Counted from the stretch's first letter, positions 48,984-57,905 are shown. The stretch: 64,000 bases of DNA from Agrobacterium arsenijevicii (GCA_000949895.1 JWIT01000002.1:186001-250000); one strand, 5' to 3'. Notes: a model not told the origin generated them from the letters alone. Translations and numbers: made by a program.

Positions 48984-49484
48984 ATGGTTCGGCAGGTTTT
49001 TATTTTGCTGTTTCAGATCGTGCTGGTCGTGGGGCTCGGCATAGCCGGCATCCGCATCGCCTCGCTCGTCAATGGCGAAGCGGCAAGTACGACGGCTGGC
49101 CTTGCCGCAAACACGGAAATGCTGTGGACGACCGCGCCGGTCCGGATCGATCCCCGCCACCAGAATTACGAGCGCATTCCGATCCCACCCGATCCATACC
49201 CCCTGAAAATATATGCGGATCAGCGCCTGCGCATTGTCTCCAACAACCGCTTCACCTTCAAAGGGCAGGAATTCCGCCTCGCCGGCGTGGAGGATATCGA
49301 CCGCAACCGGGTCTGCGCCGGTCCTGACGGCCGCCGTTACGCCTGCGGCCTGAACGCCTTCAAGGCGCTGGAGAACCGCCTGCGCGGCAAATATCTCGAA
49401 TGCAGCGTGCTGGAGGAGGGCGACGCCGCCCGTTCGGTTGAATGCCGGATCAACGGGCAGGATGTGCGGGCGCTATTGCAATAG
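48984..49484 (+). CDS. Membrane-anchored SNase-like protein, probably inactive
   Basis: 166 residues: an N-terminal membrane anchor (VFILLFQIVLVVGLGIAGIRIASLV), a linker, then a domain that follows the staphylococcal-nuclease pattern (FTFKGQEFRLAGVEDIDRNRVC, YACGLNAFKALENRLRGKYLECSVLEE, VECRINGQDVRALL). The acidic and Arg residues that form the catalytic set in thermonucleases are not all in place, and the end is truncated relative to the family. It may be a binding module facing the periplasm. Assignment is from pattern memory only. Confidence 0.65.
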   Translation: MVRQVFILLFQIVLVVGLGIAGIRIASLVNGEAASTTAGLAANTEMLWTTAPVRIDPRHQNYERIPIPPDPYPLKIYADQRLRIVSNNRFTFKGQEFRLAGVEDIDRNRVCAGPDGRRYACGLNAFKALENRLRGKYLECSVLEEGDAARSVECRINGQDVRALLQ

Positions 49485-49558
49485 ACAACGCGATAAGTAG
49501 CCGTTGAGACGGGTGGAAGTGGGCGCTGGGGGATCGGGTATTTCGATTTTAGAAGGTT

Positions 49559-49634
<76 letters not shown>

Positions 49635-49733
49635 ATAAGGGTTCCGGCATTTCGTCCGGTTCCGGGAACCGAAGCGGCTGTTGTTCCGTTCGGTGGCGGC
49701 TTACTACTTCGGCTAAACGAAGAGTGCAAGCAC

Positions 49734-49770
49734 AAAAAACAGCCCGGCTTCATTTTTTTGTCGCCGGGCT
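49734..49770 (-). terminator. Intrinsic terminator of the TIGR02300 gene
   Basis: AGCCCGGC and GCCGGGCT (49741-49748 and 49763-49770) pair around a 14-nt loop; in the minus direction the stem is followed by GTTTTTTG. It starts 16 bp past the stop at 49787. Confidence 0.8.
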
Positions 49771-49786
49771 GGTTTATCCAATAAGA

Positions 49787-50176
49787 TCAAGCTTCTTCGT
49801 CGTCGCCCGATACGCCGATGATGCCGGACATGTCGTCATCGTCGTCGTCTTCGTCAGCTTCGAGGAAGGTGTCGTCATCGTCGCCGATTTCCACGTCTTC
49901 GTCATCGTCGCCCAGGTCGGGGATCTCGTCGCCGCTGTTGTCGCCATCGGCGTCTTCCAGCGATACGAGTTCGACTTCCGTGTTTTCGGCGTCAACTTCT
50001 GCGACTTCTTCTTCTTCAGCCTGCTCGAGCTTTGCCTGAGCCGTGCTTTCCTCGAAGAAGGAGAGCGGCCAGGATTTGCCGCTATAGGGAGAAACGACCG
50101 GGTCGCGGTTCAGGTCGTAGAACTTCTTGCCGGTATCGGGGTCTGTGCGCTTGGTACCAAGGTCCGCTTTTGCCAC
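49787..50176 (-). CDS. TIGR02300 family acidic protein
   Basis: A 129-residue alphaproteobacterial protein. The conserved N-terminal part is LGTKRTDPDTGKKFYDLNRDPVVSPYSGKSWP; from residue 45 onward it is strongly acidic, with long Asp/Glu runs encoded by a GAT/GAC/GAA-rich stretch. As I recall, relatives often have a Cys in TKRxCP; here it is Asp. GTG start with GAGG 8 nt upstream. Divergent from cmk. No known activity. Confidence 0.88.
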   Translation of the reverse strand: MAKADLGTKRTDPDTGKKFYDLNRDPVVSPYSGKSWPLSFFEESTAQAKLEQAEEEEVAEVDAENTEVELVSLEDADGDNSGDEIPDLGDDDEDVEIGDDDDTFLEADEDDDDDDMSGIIGVSGDDEEA

Positions 50177-50401
50177 TGTCTAAGCCTCAAATTGTCGAAT
50201 GAGTTTCGGTGTGTACGCCGTAAAACCGGCATAGACGGTAAAATTTCTAGCCGGTCCCCTTAATCGTTGCGGTCTTTCGTGTCAAAGACAAACTTTGGAG
50301 GCCGCCCTCCCATGATACGACTTGCATGCTAGGTTGCTCATCAAGATTGGAGGCCGTAGCACTCTACTGTATTAATGACGCACGCACAGGCAGAAAGCTT
50401 C

Positions 50402-51034
50402 ATGACCTTTACGATTGCCATAGATGGGCCAGCTGCGGCGGGCAAAGGAACCTTGTCACGCGAGATCGCGGAGACCTATGGTTTCCATCATCTCGATACC
50501 GGGCTGACCTACAGAGCCACAGCCAAAGCCCTTCTTGATGCGGGCCTGCCGCTTGATGACGAGGCTGTCGCTGAAAAGGTGGCGCTGGAACTTGACCTTG
50601 CCGGTCTCGACCGCTCGGTGCTTTCAAGGCACGATATCGGCGAGGCCGCGTCGAGGATAGCGGTGATGACGCCGGTAAGGCGTGCGCTCGTGACGGCGCA
50701 GCAGCGGTTTGCGGTAAAGGAACCGGGCACGGTTCTGGATGGCCGCGACATCGGAACGGTGGTGTGCCCGGATGCGCCGGTGAAACTTTACGTCACCGCT
50801 TCGCCGGATGTGCGGGCGCGACGCCGGTATGCCGAAATCCTCGCCAATGGCGGCGTTGCCGATTACGACGCCATTTTCGCTGAGGTGAAGAAACGCGACG
50901 AGCGCGACATGGGCCGCGCCGACAGCCCGTTGAAACCGGCTGAAGACGCGCACTTGCTAGATACGTCGGAAATGAGTATAGAGGCGGCGTTTCAGGCCGC
51001 GCGGGCGATCATCGACGCCGCTCTGAAGAAATAG
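50402..51034 (+). CDS. cmk: Cytidylate kinase
   Basis: Phosphorylates CMP and dCMP. The 210-residue protein starts [17 protein letters not shown] (P-loop at residues 9-17); [14 protein letters not shown] is the nucleotide-binding region, [15 protein letters not shown] the conserved NMP-binding segment and RRRYAE with [11 protein letters not shown] the lid. I use ATG 50402; an in-frame ATG at 50375 adds nine residues without a ribosome site. rpsA follows, as in many alphaproteobacteria, but aroA, often found just upstream, is missing here. Confidence 0.95.
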   Translation: MTFTIAIDGPAAAGKGTLSREIAETYGFHHLDTGLTYRATAKALLDAGLPLDDEAVAEKVALELDLAGLDRSVLSRHDIGEAASRIAVMTPVRRALVTAQQRFAVKEPGTVLDGRDIGTVVCPDAPVKLYVTASPDVRARRRYAEILANGGVADYDAIFAEVKKRDERDMGRADSPLKPAEDAHLLDTSEMSIEAAFQAARAIIDAALKK

Positions 51035-51040
51035 GTTTTT

Positions 51041-51067
51041 CGCGGAACCGGTTAATTTCGGTCCGCG
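51041..51067 (+). promoter_or_regulatory. Hairpin in the cmk-rpsA gap
   Basis: CGCGGAACCG and CGGTCCGCG pair with one bulged base around an 8-nt AT-rich loop, 7 bp after the cmk stop, followed by TTTAG. It may be a weak terminator for cmk or part of an rpsA leader. The next 139 bp lead to the rpsA ribosome site. Confidence 0.35.
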
Positions 51068-51206
51068 TTTAGTCAGGAATTGCCTGAAGACATGTCCTTG
51101 CGCCGGAAAGCCTTTTGAAAAGGCGGGCATGGGTTCGGGTATCAACAACGCTAGCCCACCGGCGCTTTTGTATTCGCTGTTAAAGCGGATGCAATCAGGA
51201 GATTTC

Positions 51207-52907
51207 ATGTCAGTATCTACACCCACGCGCGAAGATTTCGCAGCGCTTCTCGAAGAATCCTTTGCCTCTAACGATCTTGCCGAAGGCTATGTTGCCAAGG
51301 GTATCGTAACGGCAATCGAGAAGGACGTTGCCATCGTCGACGTTGGCCTCAAGGTTGAAGGCCGCGTACCGTTGAAGGAATTCGGCGCGAAGTCCAAGGA
51401 CGGCACGCTGAAGGTCGGCGACGAAGTCGAAGTTTACGTCGAGCGCATCGAAAACGCTCTCGGCGAAGCCGTTCTGTCGCGCGAGAAGGCTCGCCGCGAA
51501 GAAAGCTGGGTCAAGCTCGAAGCCAAGTTCGAAGCCGGCGAGCGCGTCGAAGGCGTTATCTTCAACCAGGTCAAGGGTGGTTTCACCGTCGATCTGGACG
51601 GCGCTGTTGCCTTCCTTCCGCGTTCGCAGGTCGACATCCGTCCGATCCGCGACGTTACCCCGCTGATGCACAACCCGCAGCCCTTCGAAATCCTCAAGAT
51701 GGACAAGCGTCGCGGCAACATCGTTGTTTCGCGCCGTACGGTTCTCGAAGAGTCCCGCGCCGAGCAGCGTTCTGAAATCGTTCAGAACCTCGAAGAAGGC
51801 CAGGTTGTTGACGGCGTCGTCAAGAACATCACCGATTACGGTGCGTTCGTTGACCTCGGCGGCATCGACGGTCTGCTGCACGTCACCGACATGGCATGGC
51901 GCCGCGTCAACCATCCTTCGGAAATCCTCAACATTGGCCAGCAGGTCAAGGTTCAGATCATCCGCATCAACCAGGAAACCCACCGTATCTCGCTCGGCAT
52001 GAAGCAGCTCGAGTCCGATCCGTGGGATGGCATCTCCGCCAAGTACCCGGTTGGCAAGAAGATCTCCGGTACGGTCACGAACATCACCGACTACGGTGCA
52101 TTCGTTGAGCTGGAGCCGGGCATCGAAGGCCTGATCCACATTTCCGAAATGTCCTGGACCAAGAAGAACGTACATCCCGGCAAGATCCTGTCCACGAGCC
52201 AGGAAGTCGACGTTGTCGTTCTCGAAGTCGATCCGTCCAAGCGCCGTATCTCGCTCGGCCTCAAGCAGACGCTGGAAAACCCGTGGCAGGCATTTGCCTT
52301 CAGCCATCCGGCCGGCACTGAAGTCGAAGGCGAAGTCAAGAACAAGACCGAATTCGGCCTGTTCATTGGCCTCGAAGGCGATGTTGACGGCATGGTTCAC
52401 CTGTCGGATCTCGACTGGAACCGTCCGGGCGAACAGGTCATCGAAGAGTTCAACAAGGGTGACGTGGTCAAGGCCGTCGTTCTCGATGTTGACGTCGAGA
52501 AGGAACGCATCTCGCTCGGCATCAAGCAGCTCGGCAAGGATGCTGTCGGTGAAGCCGCAACGTCCGGCGACCTGCGCAAGAACGCAGTCGTTTCGTGCGA
52601 AGTCATCGCCGTTAACGACGGTGGCGTGGAAGTGAAGCTCGTCAACCACGAGGACATCACCTCCTTCATCCGCCGCAACGACCTGGCACGCGATCGTGAC
52701 GATCAGCGTCCGGAGCGTTTCGCAGTTGGTCAGGTTTTCGACGCCCGCGTCGTCAACTTCTCGAAGAAGGACCGCAAGGTCATGCTTTCGATCAAGGCTC
52801 TGGAAATCGCTGAAGAGAAGGAAGCCGTCGCACAGTTCGGTTCGTCCGACTCGGGCGCTTCGCTCGGCGACATCCTCGGTGCGGCTCTGAAGAACCGCAG
52901 CGAATAA
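51207..52907 (+). CDS. rpsA: 30S ribosomal protein S1
   Basis: Essential mRNA-binding ribosomal protein, 566 residues. Six S1 OB-fold repeats are visible; repeats 3 and 4 share almost identical VxNITDYGAFV segments and repeats 3-5 end in RISLGxKQ-type strands. AGGAG lies 6 nt before the ATG. Codon use is visibly biased to highly expressed gene codons (CTC, GTC, GAA, AAG), unlike the flanking unknown genes. A strong terminator follows. Confidence 0.97.
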   Translation: MSVSTPTREDFAALLEESFASNDLAEGYVAKGIVTAIEKDVAIVDVGLKVEGRVPLKEFGAKSKDGTLKVGDEVEVYVERIENALGEAVLSREKARREESWVKLEAKFEAGERVEGVIFNQVKGGFTVDLDGAVAFLPRSQVDIRPIRDVTPLMHNPQPFEILKMDKRRGNIVVSRRTVLEESRAEQRSEIVQNLEEGQVVDGVVKNITDYGAFVDLGGIDGLLHVTDMAWRRVNHPSEILNIGQQVKVQIIRINQETHRISLGMKQLESDPWDGISAKYPVGKKISGTVTNITDYGAFVELEPGIEGLIHISEMSWTKKNVHPGKILSTSQEVDVVVLEVDPSKRRISLGLKQTLENPWQAFAFSHPAGTEVEGEVKNKTEFGLFIGLEGDVDGMVHLSDLDWNRPGEQVIEEFNKGDVVKAVVLDVDVEKERISLGIKQLGKDAVGEAATSGDLRKNAVVSCEVIAVNDGGVEVKLVNHEDITSFIRRNDLARDRDDQRPERFAVGQVFDARVVNFSKKDRKVMLSIKALEIAEEKEAVAQFGSSDSGASLGDILGAALKNRSE

Positions 52908-52932
52908 TCGCTAACGATCGTTTGAAATGAAG

Positions 52933-52963
52933 AACCCGCCGGAATTTTCCGGCGGGTTTTTTA
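52933..52963 (+). terminator. Intrinsic terminator of rpsA
   Basis: AACCCGCCGGAA and TTCCGGCGGGTT (52933-52944 and 52947-52958) form a GC-rich stem followed by a T tract, 25 bp after the rpsA stop. Confidence 0.93.
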
Positions 52964-53007
52964 TTGGGTGCAGCGTGCGGGTCGTGGGCGAATGAGTAGC
53001 GCGGAAT

Positions 53008-54567
53008 TCAGTGCATGCCGCTCATTTTAAGGTAGTAATTTTCCGCACTGTCGTCGAAAGCCGCTTGCTGCGGACTTTCCTCATCGCCGATCTCGTCATT
53101 GGCGGCCACCCGTTCTTCCACGTCATCCTGACTGCCGGGATTTTCACCCTCCGCCTCGCCGTTTGCCTCCTCCTCGGAGAACGGGCCACGCCCGCGATGT
53201 GGCGTTTCCGATTCGTGTTCCTCTTCCGCCGGGGGATAGGCGACAAGCGGCAGCGGCGTGCCGTCTTTTGCCAGAGCCGCGGCGATCAGCGATTGCGAGG
53301 CCGTTTGTTCCAGCATCGCCATTCTGACTTCCGGGTCGAGGGTCGCGCGCGGGATGGGTTGGGCTTCTGGCCGGTTGGCAATCGTCTCCGTTTCCTCGCC
53401 GGTCGGGCGGGCAATAGGCGTTGCAAGGGCCGTTTTTTCGCCAGGCTGTTCTTCGAGTGGCTGTGGCGCAACGCCCGGTGGCGTTGTGGAAGGCTGCGCA
53501 ACGTTAGCGGCCTCGGCGGGTAGTTTGCCGGCCACGGCGGCAAGCAGCAGGTTCTCCATCGCCTTGACGTCGCCTGCGGACTGGCCGGATGGCGGGTTCA
53601 AGGCCACACGGGCCTCCTTTTGCTCCGGCTTCATGGTTTCCCGCTGCTGGAGGGCAGGGCGCATTTCGCCGTTCTCAGCCCGTGGCGGATTTGCCGTGCG
53701 GGCCTCTGCCGGAGTTTCTTTTGTTGTGCTGCCCGTTTGCGGCTGAGGCGAACGTGCCGTGCTTTCGGTTTTACCTTCCGGTTTTGCCGCATCGTGCGGA
53801 GAATCGGACGTGTCGGCAGGTGGGGCGGGAAGATTGGCCTGTGGGCCTTGCGGCGCTGCCTGCGCCGCCACCACGGCTTTTATCGCGGCGGCGCTCTGGG
53901 CAAGCGGGCCGATGAGCAGAGGCAGGAGCCTGCCGGACGCAGCGGCGTTTGCCGGTTGCGCCGTTGCTGCGGTCGTTGCCGGATTCTGACGGCCCTCCGC
54001 ACTCTGGCTTGGGGCGTTCTGCTGTTTCGGCTGCGGTTGCGACGGCTGCGCGGGTACCGGGTTAGCCGAATTGTTCTGCTGGTAGGAAGACACCACCGCC
54101 TTTGCCGCAAGATCCGTTCCCTTGTAGCGGGAAAGCTCGATCAGCAGCGCCAGACGGGCGGCATCCGGTCCAGTCGGCTGTTTCAGAATTTCGGCGAGCA
54201 TCGAAAGGCTCAATCCCTGCAGGACCTTGGCAACCTGCTGTTCCAGCGCCAGGCGCTGCGGGGCAGGCAGGGCGCGCAACGCATCCGTCAGGCGCACTAC
54301 GTAAGTTTGAATGGCTTCGCCATCGCGCCTTGGCAGGTTCATCAGCTTGCCGAGCGCTTCGGCCAGAACGGCGGTGCTGCGGGAAAGCTGAAACTCGCTG
54401 GTAAGGGAAGCGATCGCCGCCCGGGCAAACAGATTGTTGCCATTGTCGGGACCGGCATTGTTTGTCTGCGGCTGCACGGCCTCTTTCGGCTGCCCGCGCT
54501 GTGTCTGCGGAACCGTGGATCCATAGGCGGCATCGGCTGCCGGAATTTTGGGTACAGGCGGTAACAT
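53008..54567 (-). CDS. Uncharacterised Pro/Gln/Ala-rich protein (gene A of a three-gene set)
   Basis: A 519-residue protein with no recognised domain. Residues 46-140 are helical and ordered (ALGKLMNLPRRDGE, RLTDALRAL at 92-100, ARLALLIELSRYKGTDLAAKAVVSSYQQ); residues 145-390 are a long disordered Pro/Gln/Ala/Thr region; a short helical part (MLEQTASQSLIAAALAKDGTPLPLVAYPPAEEE) precedes an acidic tail ending DDSAENYYLKMSGMH. No signal peptide or membrane helix. GGAG lies 6 nt before the ATG. It is last in a minus-strand set with the genes at 54829 and 55188. Such layout can occur in secreted or scaffold proteins; function unknown. Confidence 0.7.
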   Translation of the reverse strand: MLPPVPKIPAADAAYGSTVPQTQRGQPKEAVQPQTNNAGPDNGNNLFARAAIASLTSEFQLSRSTAVLAEALGKLMNLPRRDGEAIQTYVVRLTDALRALPAPQRLALEQQVAKVLQGLSLSMLAEILKQPTGPDAARLALLIELSRYKGTDLAAKAVVSSYQQNNSANPVPAQPSQPQPKQQNAPSQSAEGRQNPATTAATAQPANAAASGRLLPLLIGPLAQSAAAIKAVVAAQAAPQGPQANLPAPPADTSDSPHDAAKPEGKTESTARSPQPQTGSTTKETPAEARTANPPRAENGEMRPALQQRETMKPEQKEARVALNPPSGQSAGDVKAMENLLLAAVAGKLPAEAANVAQPSTTPPGVAPQPLEEQPGEKTALATPIARPTGEETETIANRPEAQPIPRATLDPEVRMAMLEQTASQSLIAAALAKDGTPLPLVAYPPAEEEHESETPHRGRGPFSEEEANGEAEGENPGSQDDVEERVAANDEIGDEESPQQAAFDDSAENYYLKMSGMH

Positions 54568-54828
54568 GCTGCGCTCCGTTCCTATCGATTACCGCCGCTG
54601 GCTGCGAAAGGGCCAATCCCTGGCTCTCTGATCCGCATTTGGCCGTTATGTTGAAAGATTGCCGCGCCGGTGATGTACAGGTGTCATCTCGCCCGCTCAT
54701 GCGGGAGCGCCGTGTGCGTCGCTGGCAGGAATGCCAGCTTTTCGCGATGCACACAGAATCATCAACCCTAAGTTTGGGCTGTAGATATTAAGAATTCGCT
54801 AACCATAAAAATCGCGTCGACCCGGCGG

Positions 54829-55149
54829 TCAGGGAGAAACGCTGATGAACATGCGATAGAGCCCGTTATCGTCGGAATTGACCGATGAAATGTGGTCCGG
54901 CTCGCTGCCCGCTTCTTCAAAGGCTTCCGGCGGCATGGCGTCGAGCCAGCTTGCCTTGGGAAAACCTCTCTCGGGACGGTTTTCCACGGGGTCAATGAGG
55001 TGGTCGTCGTCGCCTGCCGCAACGAAGGTGGCGTCGTCAGGCACCAGCGGCGGGGCGGCCATGGAGAGCAGCGCTTGCGCCGCATTCGGTTCGGCATCGT
55101 GACCGGCGCTGCCGGATATGCCTGATATATCGGACATGTCTGAACTCAC
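54829..55149 (-). CDS. Uncharacterised acidic protein (gene B of a three-gene set)
   Basis: A 106-residue acidic protein, unordered in its N-terminal half (Ser/Asp-rich). It ends SSVNSDDNGLYRMFISVSP, which shares DDNG-hydrophobic-Tyr at the same distance from the C-terminus as the next gene upstream (ISIDDNGIYALLKKKAA). The start is uncertain: GTG 55149 or ATG 55137, neither with a good ribosome site. It lies 38 bp after gene C and 261 bp before gene A. No family recognised. Confidence 0.6.
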   Translation of the reverse strand: MSSDMSDISGISGSAGHDAEPNAAQALLSMAAPPLVPDDATFVAAGDDDHLIDPVENRPERGFPKASWLDAMPPEAFEEAGSEPDHISSVNSDDNGLYRMFISVSP

Positions 55150-55187
55150 ATCATGTTTCGCTCAAGTGACTATCGGCAGCGGCGAGA

Positions 55188-56420
55188 TCATGCCGCCTTC
55201 TTCTTCAGCAATGCATAAATTCCATTGTCGTCGATCGAGATCGGTAGAATGGTGTCGCGGGTATTATCGACAACCGCCAGCGCATCGAGCAGTTTTTCGG
55301 CGTCGTCTTTCGCATCGGCTTCCGTCGTGGCGGTCGCGTCTGCCTTGACGGGTTCATTGTCGTTTTCAGCCGGGGCTGCTTCGGGTGTCGGCGCTGCCGC
55401 AAGCACGGAGATCAGGGCGATTTCCGATGAAATATCGACCGGACCTTGCCCTTCGGCGCCCTCCGCTTTTTCGTCGGCGGAAGCGTCTATGTGCTCCTTC
55501 ACGACATCCTGAAGTTTTTGCACATCTTCCAGCTTGCCCTGCGCGTCGCGGGTCTGGATATCTTCTTCCCGCTCGGCCGCAACTTCGGCATCGTTGATTT
55601 CGCCGATGCGGTTTTCGCCGCGTTCGGCCTGCAATTCTTCCTTGGTTTTCGGATCGGCAACGTCTTCCAGGCGCTGGAGGACCTTCATCGTTTCCCGTGT
55701 CATGAATTGGGTGCTCTGCGCCTGATCGTTCAGCGCATTCTTCACGGCGCGTGCCGCATCGCCAAATGGGTTGGCGATTGCGGCGATCATCTGCTCTGCG
55801 GAAATGCCAAGTTCCTTGAGGCCCGTCGATTCTTCGAGATCGTCGACGCTTTTGGGCGCGGTGGCGCGCACTGCCATGATCGCTTTCGACATCTGCTCGC
55901 CGAAATCTTCTTCCTTGCCAGTCAGGCCGGCATTTTTGGCAATGCGTGCGGCAAGTGCCGCCATGGGCGCGGTCTTTGTGGTTGCGCCGTCATTCAGGAC
56001 TTCCACGACCTGCGCTTCCGAAACACCAAAGGATTTCAGGGAAATCGTCGTTGCTTTTCCGGCTGAATTGGTTTTTTCAAAACCGCCGGTCAGGGTCAGC
56101 GCATCCTGGAGCCTTTGCGCGAAAGAGAAGCTCGATTCGTCGTGTTCCTGGGTGACACCAAGTGCTGAGGAAAAACGGGAAACAAGCGAGACAAAGGCAT
56201 CGGCGTCCGGCCTCATGGCGCCGAACAGATAGGCGCTTATCTTTTCATTGGCGACGCGATGGCTTTGGTCCGGCTGCGGTTGTGTCTTGACCGCTTCGTC
56301 CTTTTTGGTGCCGTTCGCCTTTTCCTGCTCTTCGCGCTGGCGTTCCTCGATGGTCTCGACCATCGAGCGCATAAGGTCGCTGACTGCAATGCTTGCCGTC
56401 TGCTGCAACGGAGTAATCAT
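55188..56420 (-). CDS. Uncharacterised helical protein (gene C of a three-gene set)
   Basis: 410 residues starting MITPLQQTASIAVSDLMRSMVETIEERQREEQE; a mostly helical body (about 60-250) contains FSSALGV and RLQDALTL (103-110), which resembles the RLTDAL segment of gene A; a charged coiled-coil-like stretch (about 250-320) and an acidic Ala-rich tail end in the DDNGIYALL motif shared with gene B. GGGG lies about 8 nt before ATG 56420; the frame runs to 56591 inside rnd. No signal peptide, membrane helix or known domain. Confidence 0.7.
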   Translation of the reverse strand: MITPLQQTASIAVSDLMRSMVETIEERQREEQEKANGTKKDEAVKTQPQPDQSHRVANEKISAYLFGAMRPDADAFVSLVSRFSSALGVTQEHDESSFSFAQRLQDALTLTGGFEKTNSAGKATTISLKSFGVSEAQVVEVLNDGATTKTAPMAALAARIAKNAGLTGKEEDFGEQMSKAIMAVRATAPKSVDDLEESTGLKELGISAEQMIAAIANPFGDAARAVKNALNDQAQSTQFMTRETMKVLQRLEDVADPKTKEELQAERGENRIGEINDAEVAAEREEDIQTRDAQGKLEDVQKLQDVVKEHIDASADEKAEGAEGQGPVDISSEIALISVLAAAPTPEAAPAENDNEPVKADATATTEADAKDDAEKLLDALAVVDNTRDTILPISIDDNGIYALLKKKAA

Positions 56421-56502
56421 CTGGAACGTCCCCGGCCACCCAAAGTTGCGGCCGAGAATAGGCAGTTTCGGTAAATCAGTTCTTAAACGAAGCGTAAAAC
56501 GC

Positions 56503-57129
56503 TTAGCTGTGGGCGAAGATATCGGTTTCGTCCCAGCCCAGAAGATCGAGCTTGGCACGGGTCGGTAGAAACGCAAAACAGGCATCGGCATGATCGAGAC
56601 GACCGTCCCGCACCAGGCGGTGGGTCAGCTTGTCGCGCAGTGCATGCAAATGCAGCACATCGGAGGCGGCATATTCGAGCTGCGCCGGCGACAATTTTTC
56701 TGCTGCCCAGTCGGAGGATTGCTGCGCCTTGGAGATATCGACCTCAAGCATTTCCTTCAGATTGTCCTTCAGCCCGTGCCGGTCGGTATAGGTGCGGGTA
56801 AGGCGCGAGGCGATCTTGGTGCAGAAAACCGGCGTCGTGGTTACCCCGAAGGTGTGGAACAGAACGGCGATATCGAAGCGGCCATAGTGAAAAATCTTCT
56901 GCCGGGCGGGGTCGGCAAGCATGCGGGTGAGGTTTGGGGCCTCTTTCTGACCGGCAGCGATGCGGATGACGTCCGCCGTGCCGTCGCCTGGAGAAAGCTG
57001 TACGACGCAGAGACGGTCGCGGCGCGGCACCAGCCCCAGCGTTTCCGTATCGATTGCGATGGCGCCAAGGTAGCGTGCGGCATCTTCGGCGGAAATATCG
57101 CCTTCGTGATAACGGATGGTTGCTGCCAT
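56503..57129 (-). CDS. rnd: Ribonuclease D-type 3'-5' exonuclease
   Basis: 208-residue DEDDy exonuclease. IAIDTETLG supplies Asp27 and Glu29, IFHYGRFDIAVL the second Asp, and LEYAASDVLHLHALRD the Tyr and last Asp. The HRDC domains of E. coli RNase D are absent, so this is the short form common in alphaproteobacteria. It acts on tRNA and other RNA 3' ends. Divergent from the deoxyribosyltransferase gene; the three-gene unknown set follows 82 bp downstream. Confidence 0.9.
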   Translation of the reverse strand: MAATIRYHEGDISAEDAARYLGAIAIDTETLGLVPRRDRLCVVQLSPGDGTADVIRIAAGQKEAPNLTRMLADPARQKIFHYGRFDIAVLFHTFGVTTTPVFCTKIASRLTRTYTDRHGLKDNLKEMLEVDISKAQQSSDWAAEKLSPAQLEYAASDVLHLHALRDKLTHRLVRDGRLDHADACFAFLPTRAKLDLLGWDETDIFAHS

Positions 57130-57296
57130 TGTCTTGCTCCGGGAATTTCCAGTTCGTTGCTCCGGCTATAACGGAAAGAGAGATTTGACGATACCGTTTT
57201 ATAGGCCGTTCCAGCGCGCCTTGGCGCTTGCGTTTGCGAAAGTCTCCGGGTTAGTTTCGAGGAAATCCTGTTCCTCCAAATCGTATGAAATTCCCG

Positions 57297-57872
57297 ATGA
57301 CAAAGAAAATCTATCTCGCCGGGCCGGAAGTCTTCCTCCCGAATGCCCGTGAAATGCTCGACCTCAAGGCCGCGCTTGCGCGGGAAGCCGGTTTTACGCC
57401 GCTTTCGCCGGGCGATCTGGAAATTCCGCCGGCGGACACCAAAATCGGCCACGGTTGCAACATCAATGCCGTAGACGAGCAGATGATGCTGGAAGCGGAT
57501 GCGGTCATCGCCAACCTCACGCCGTTTCGCGGCATCGCCGCGGATACGGGAACGAGCTACGAACTGGGATTCATGTGCGCGCTGGGCAAGCCGGTTTTCG
57601 CCTACACCAATGTCGCGGCCAATCACTTCACCCGCATCAAGGCGAGCTACGGCGGCGTTGCCGCCATCGATGAAACAGGCCGGTATCGCGGGCCGGATGG
57701 CCTGTCGATCGAGAATTTCGACATGGTCGACAATCTCATGCTGCATGGCGGGGTTTTGCGGCGCGGTGGCGTCGTCATCGTTGGCAATGCCCCCGAAGAG
57801 GCCCTGTACACCGATCTCGATGCCTACAAGCGCTGTCTGGCGGCGGCCGCTGAAAAATTATTGACATACTGA
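57297..57872 (+). CDS. Nucleoside 2-deoxyribosyltransferase
   Basis: Family enzyme of about 191 residues that swaps or hydrolyses the base of deoxynucleosides. KKIYLAGPEVFLPNA is the standard N-terminus; DEQMMLEADAVIANLTPFRG and ADTGTSYELGFMCALGKPVFAY hold the catalytic Glu (SYELGF) and substrate loop. An in-frame ATG four codons earlier (57285) is an alternative start; neither has a clear ribosome site. It lies 33 bp before sdh. Confidence 0.88.
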   Translation: MTKKIYLAGPEVFLPNAREMLDLKAALAREAGFTPLSPGDLEIPPADTKIGHGCNINAVDEQMMLEADAVIANLTPFRGIAADTGTSYELGFMCALGKPVFAYTNVAANHFTRIKASYGGVAAIDETGRYRGPDGLSIENFDMVDNLMLHGGVLRRGGVVIVGNAPEEALYTDLDAYKRCLAAAAEKLLTY

Positions 57873-57905
57873 TCCTGACAGAACGAATTTAGTGGAGACA
57901 TCATC

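Noticed and set aside
49800-50040. Trinucleotide-rich tract (CGT/TCG/TCT repeats) as a microsatellite
   Set aside because: It is the coding sequence of the Asp/Glu-rich tail of the TIGR02300 protein, in frame and bounded by a conserved domain.
50311-50331. Six-codon frame after GGAGG upstream of cmk as an aroA remnant
   Set aside because: The short peptide has no similarity to the EPSP synthase N-terminus and the GGAGG forms a small hairpin with CCTCC next to it.
51210-52649. Minus-strand frame opposite rpsA
   Set aside because: Antisense of a highly biased gene; no ribosome site and no family features.
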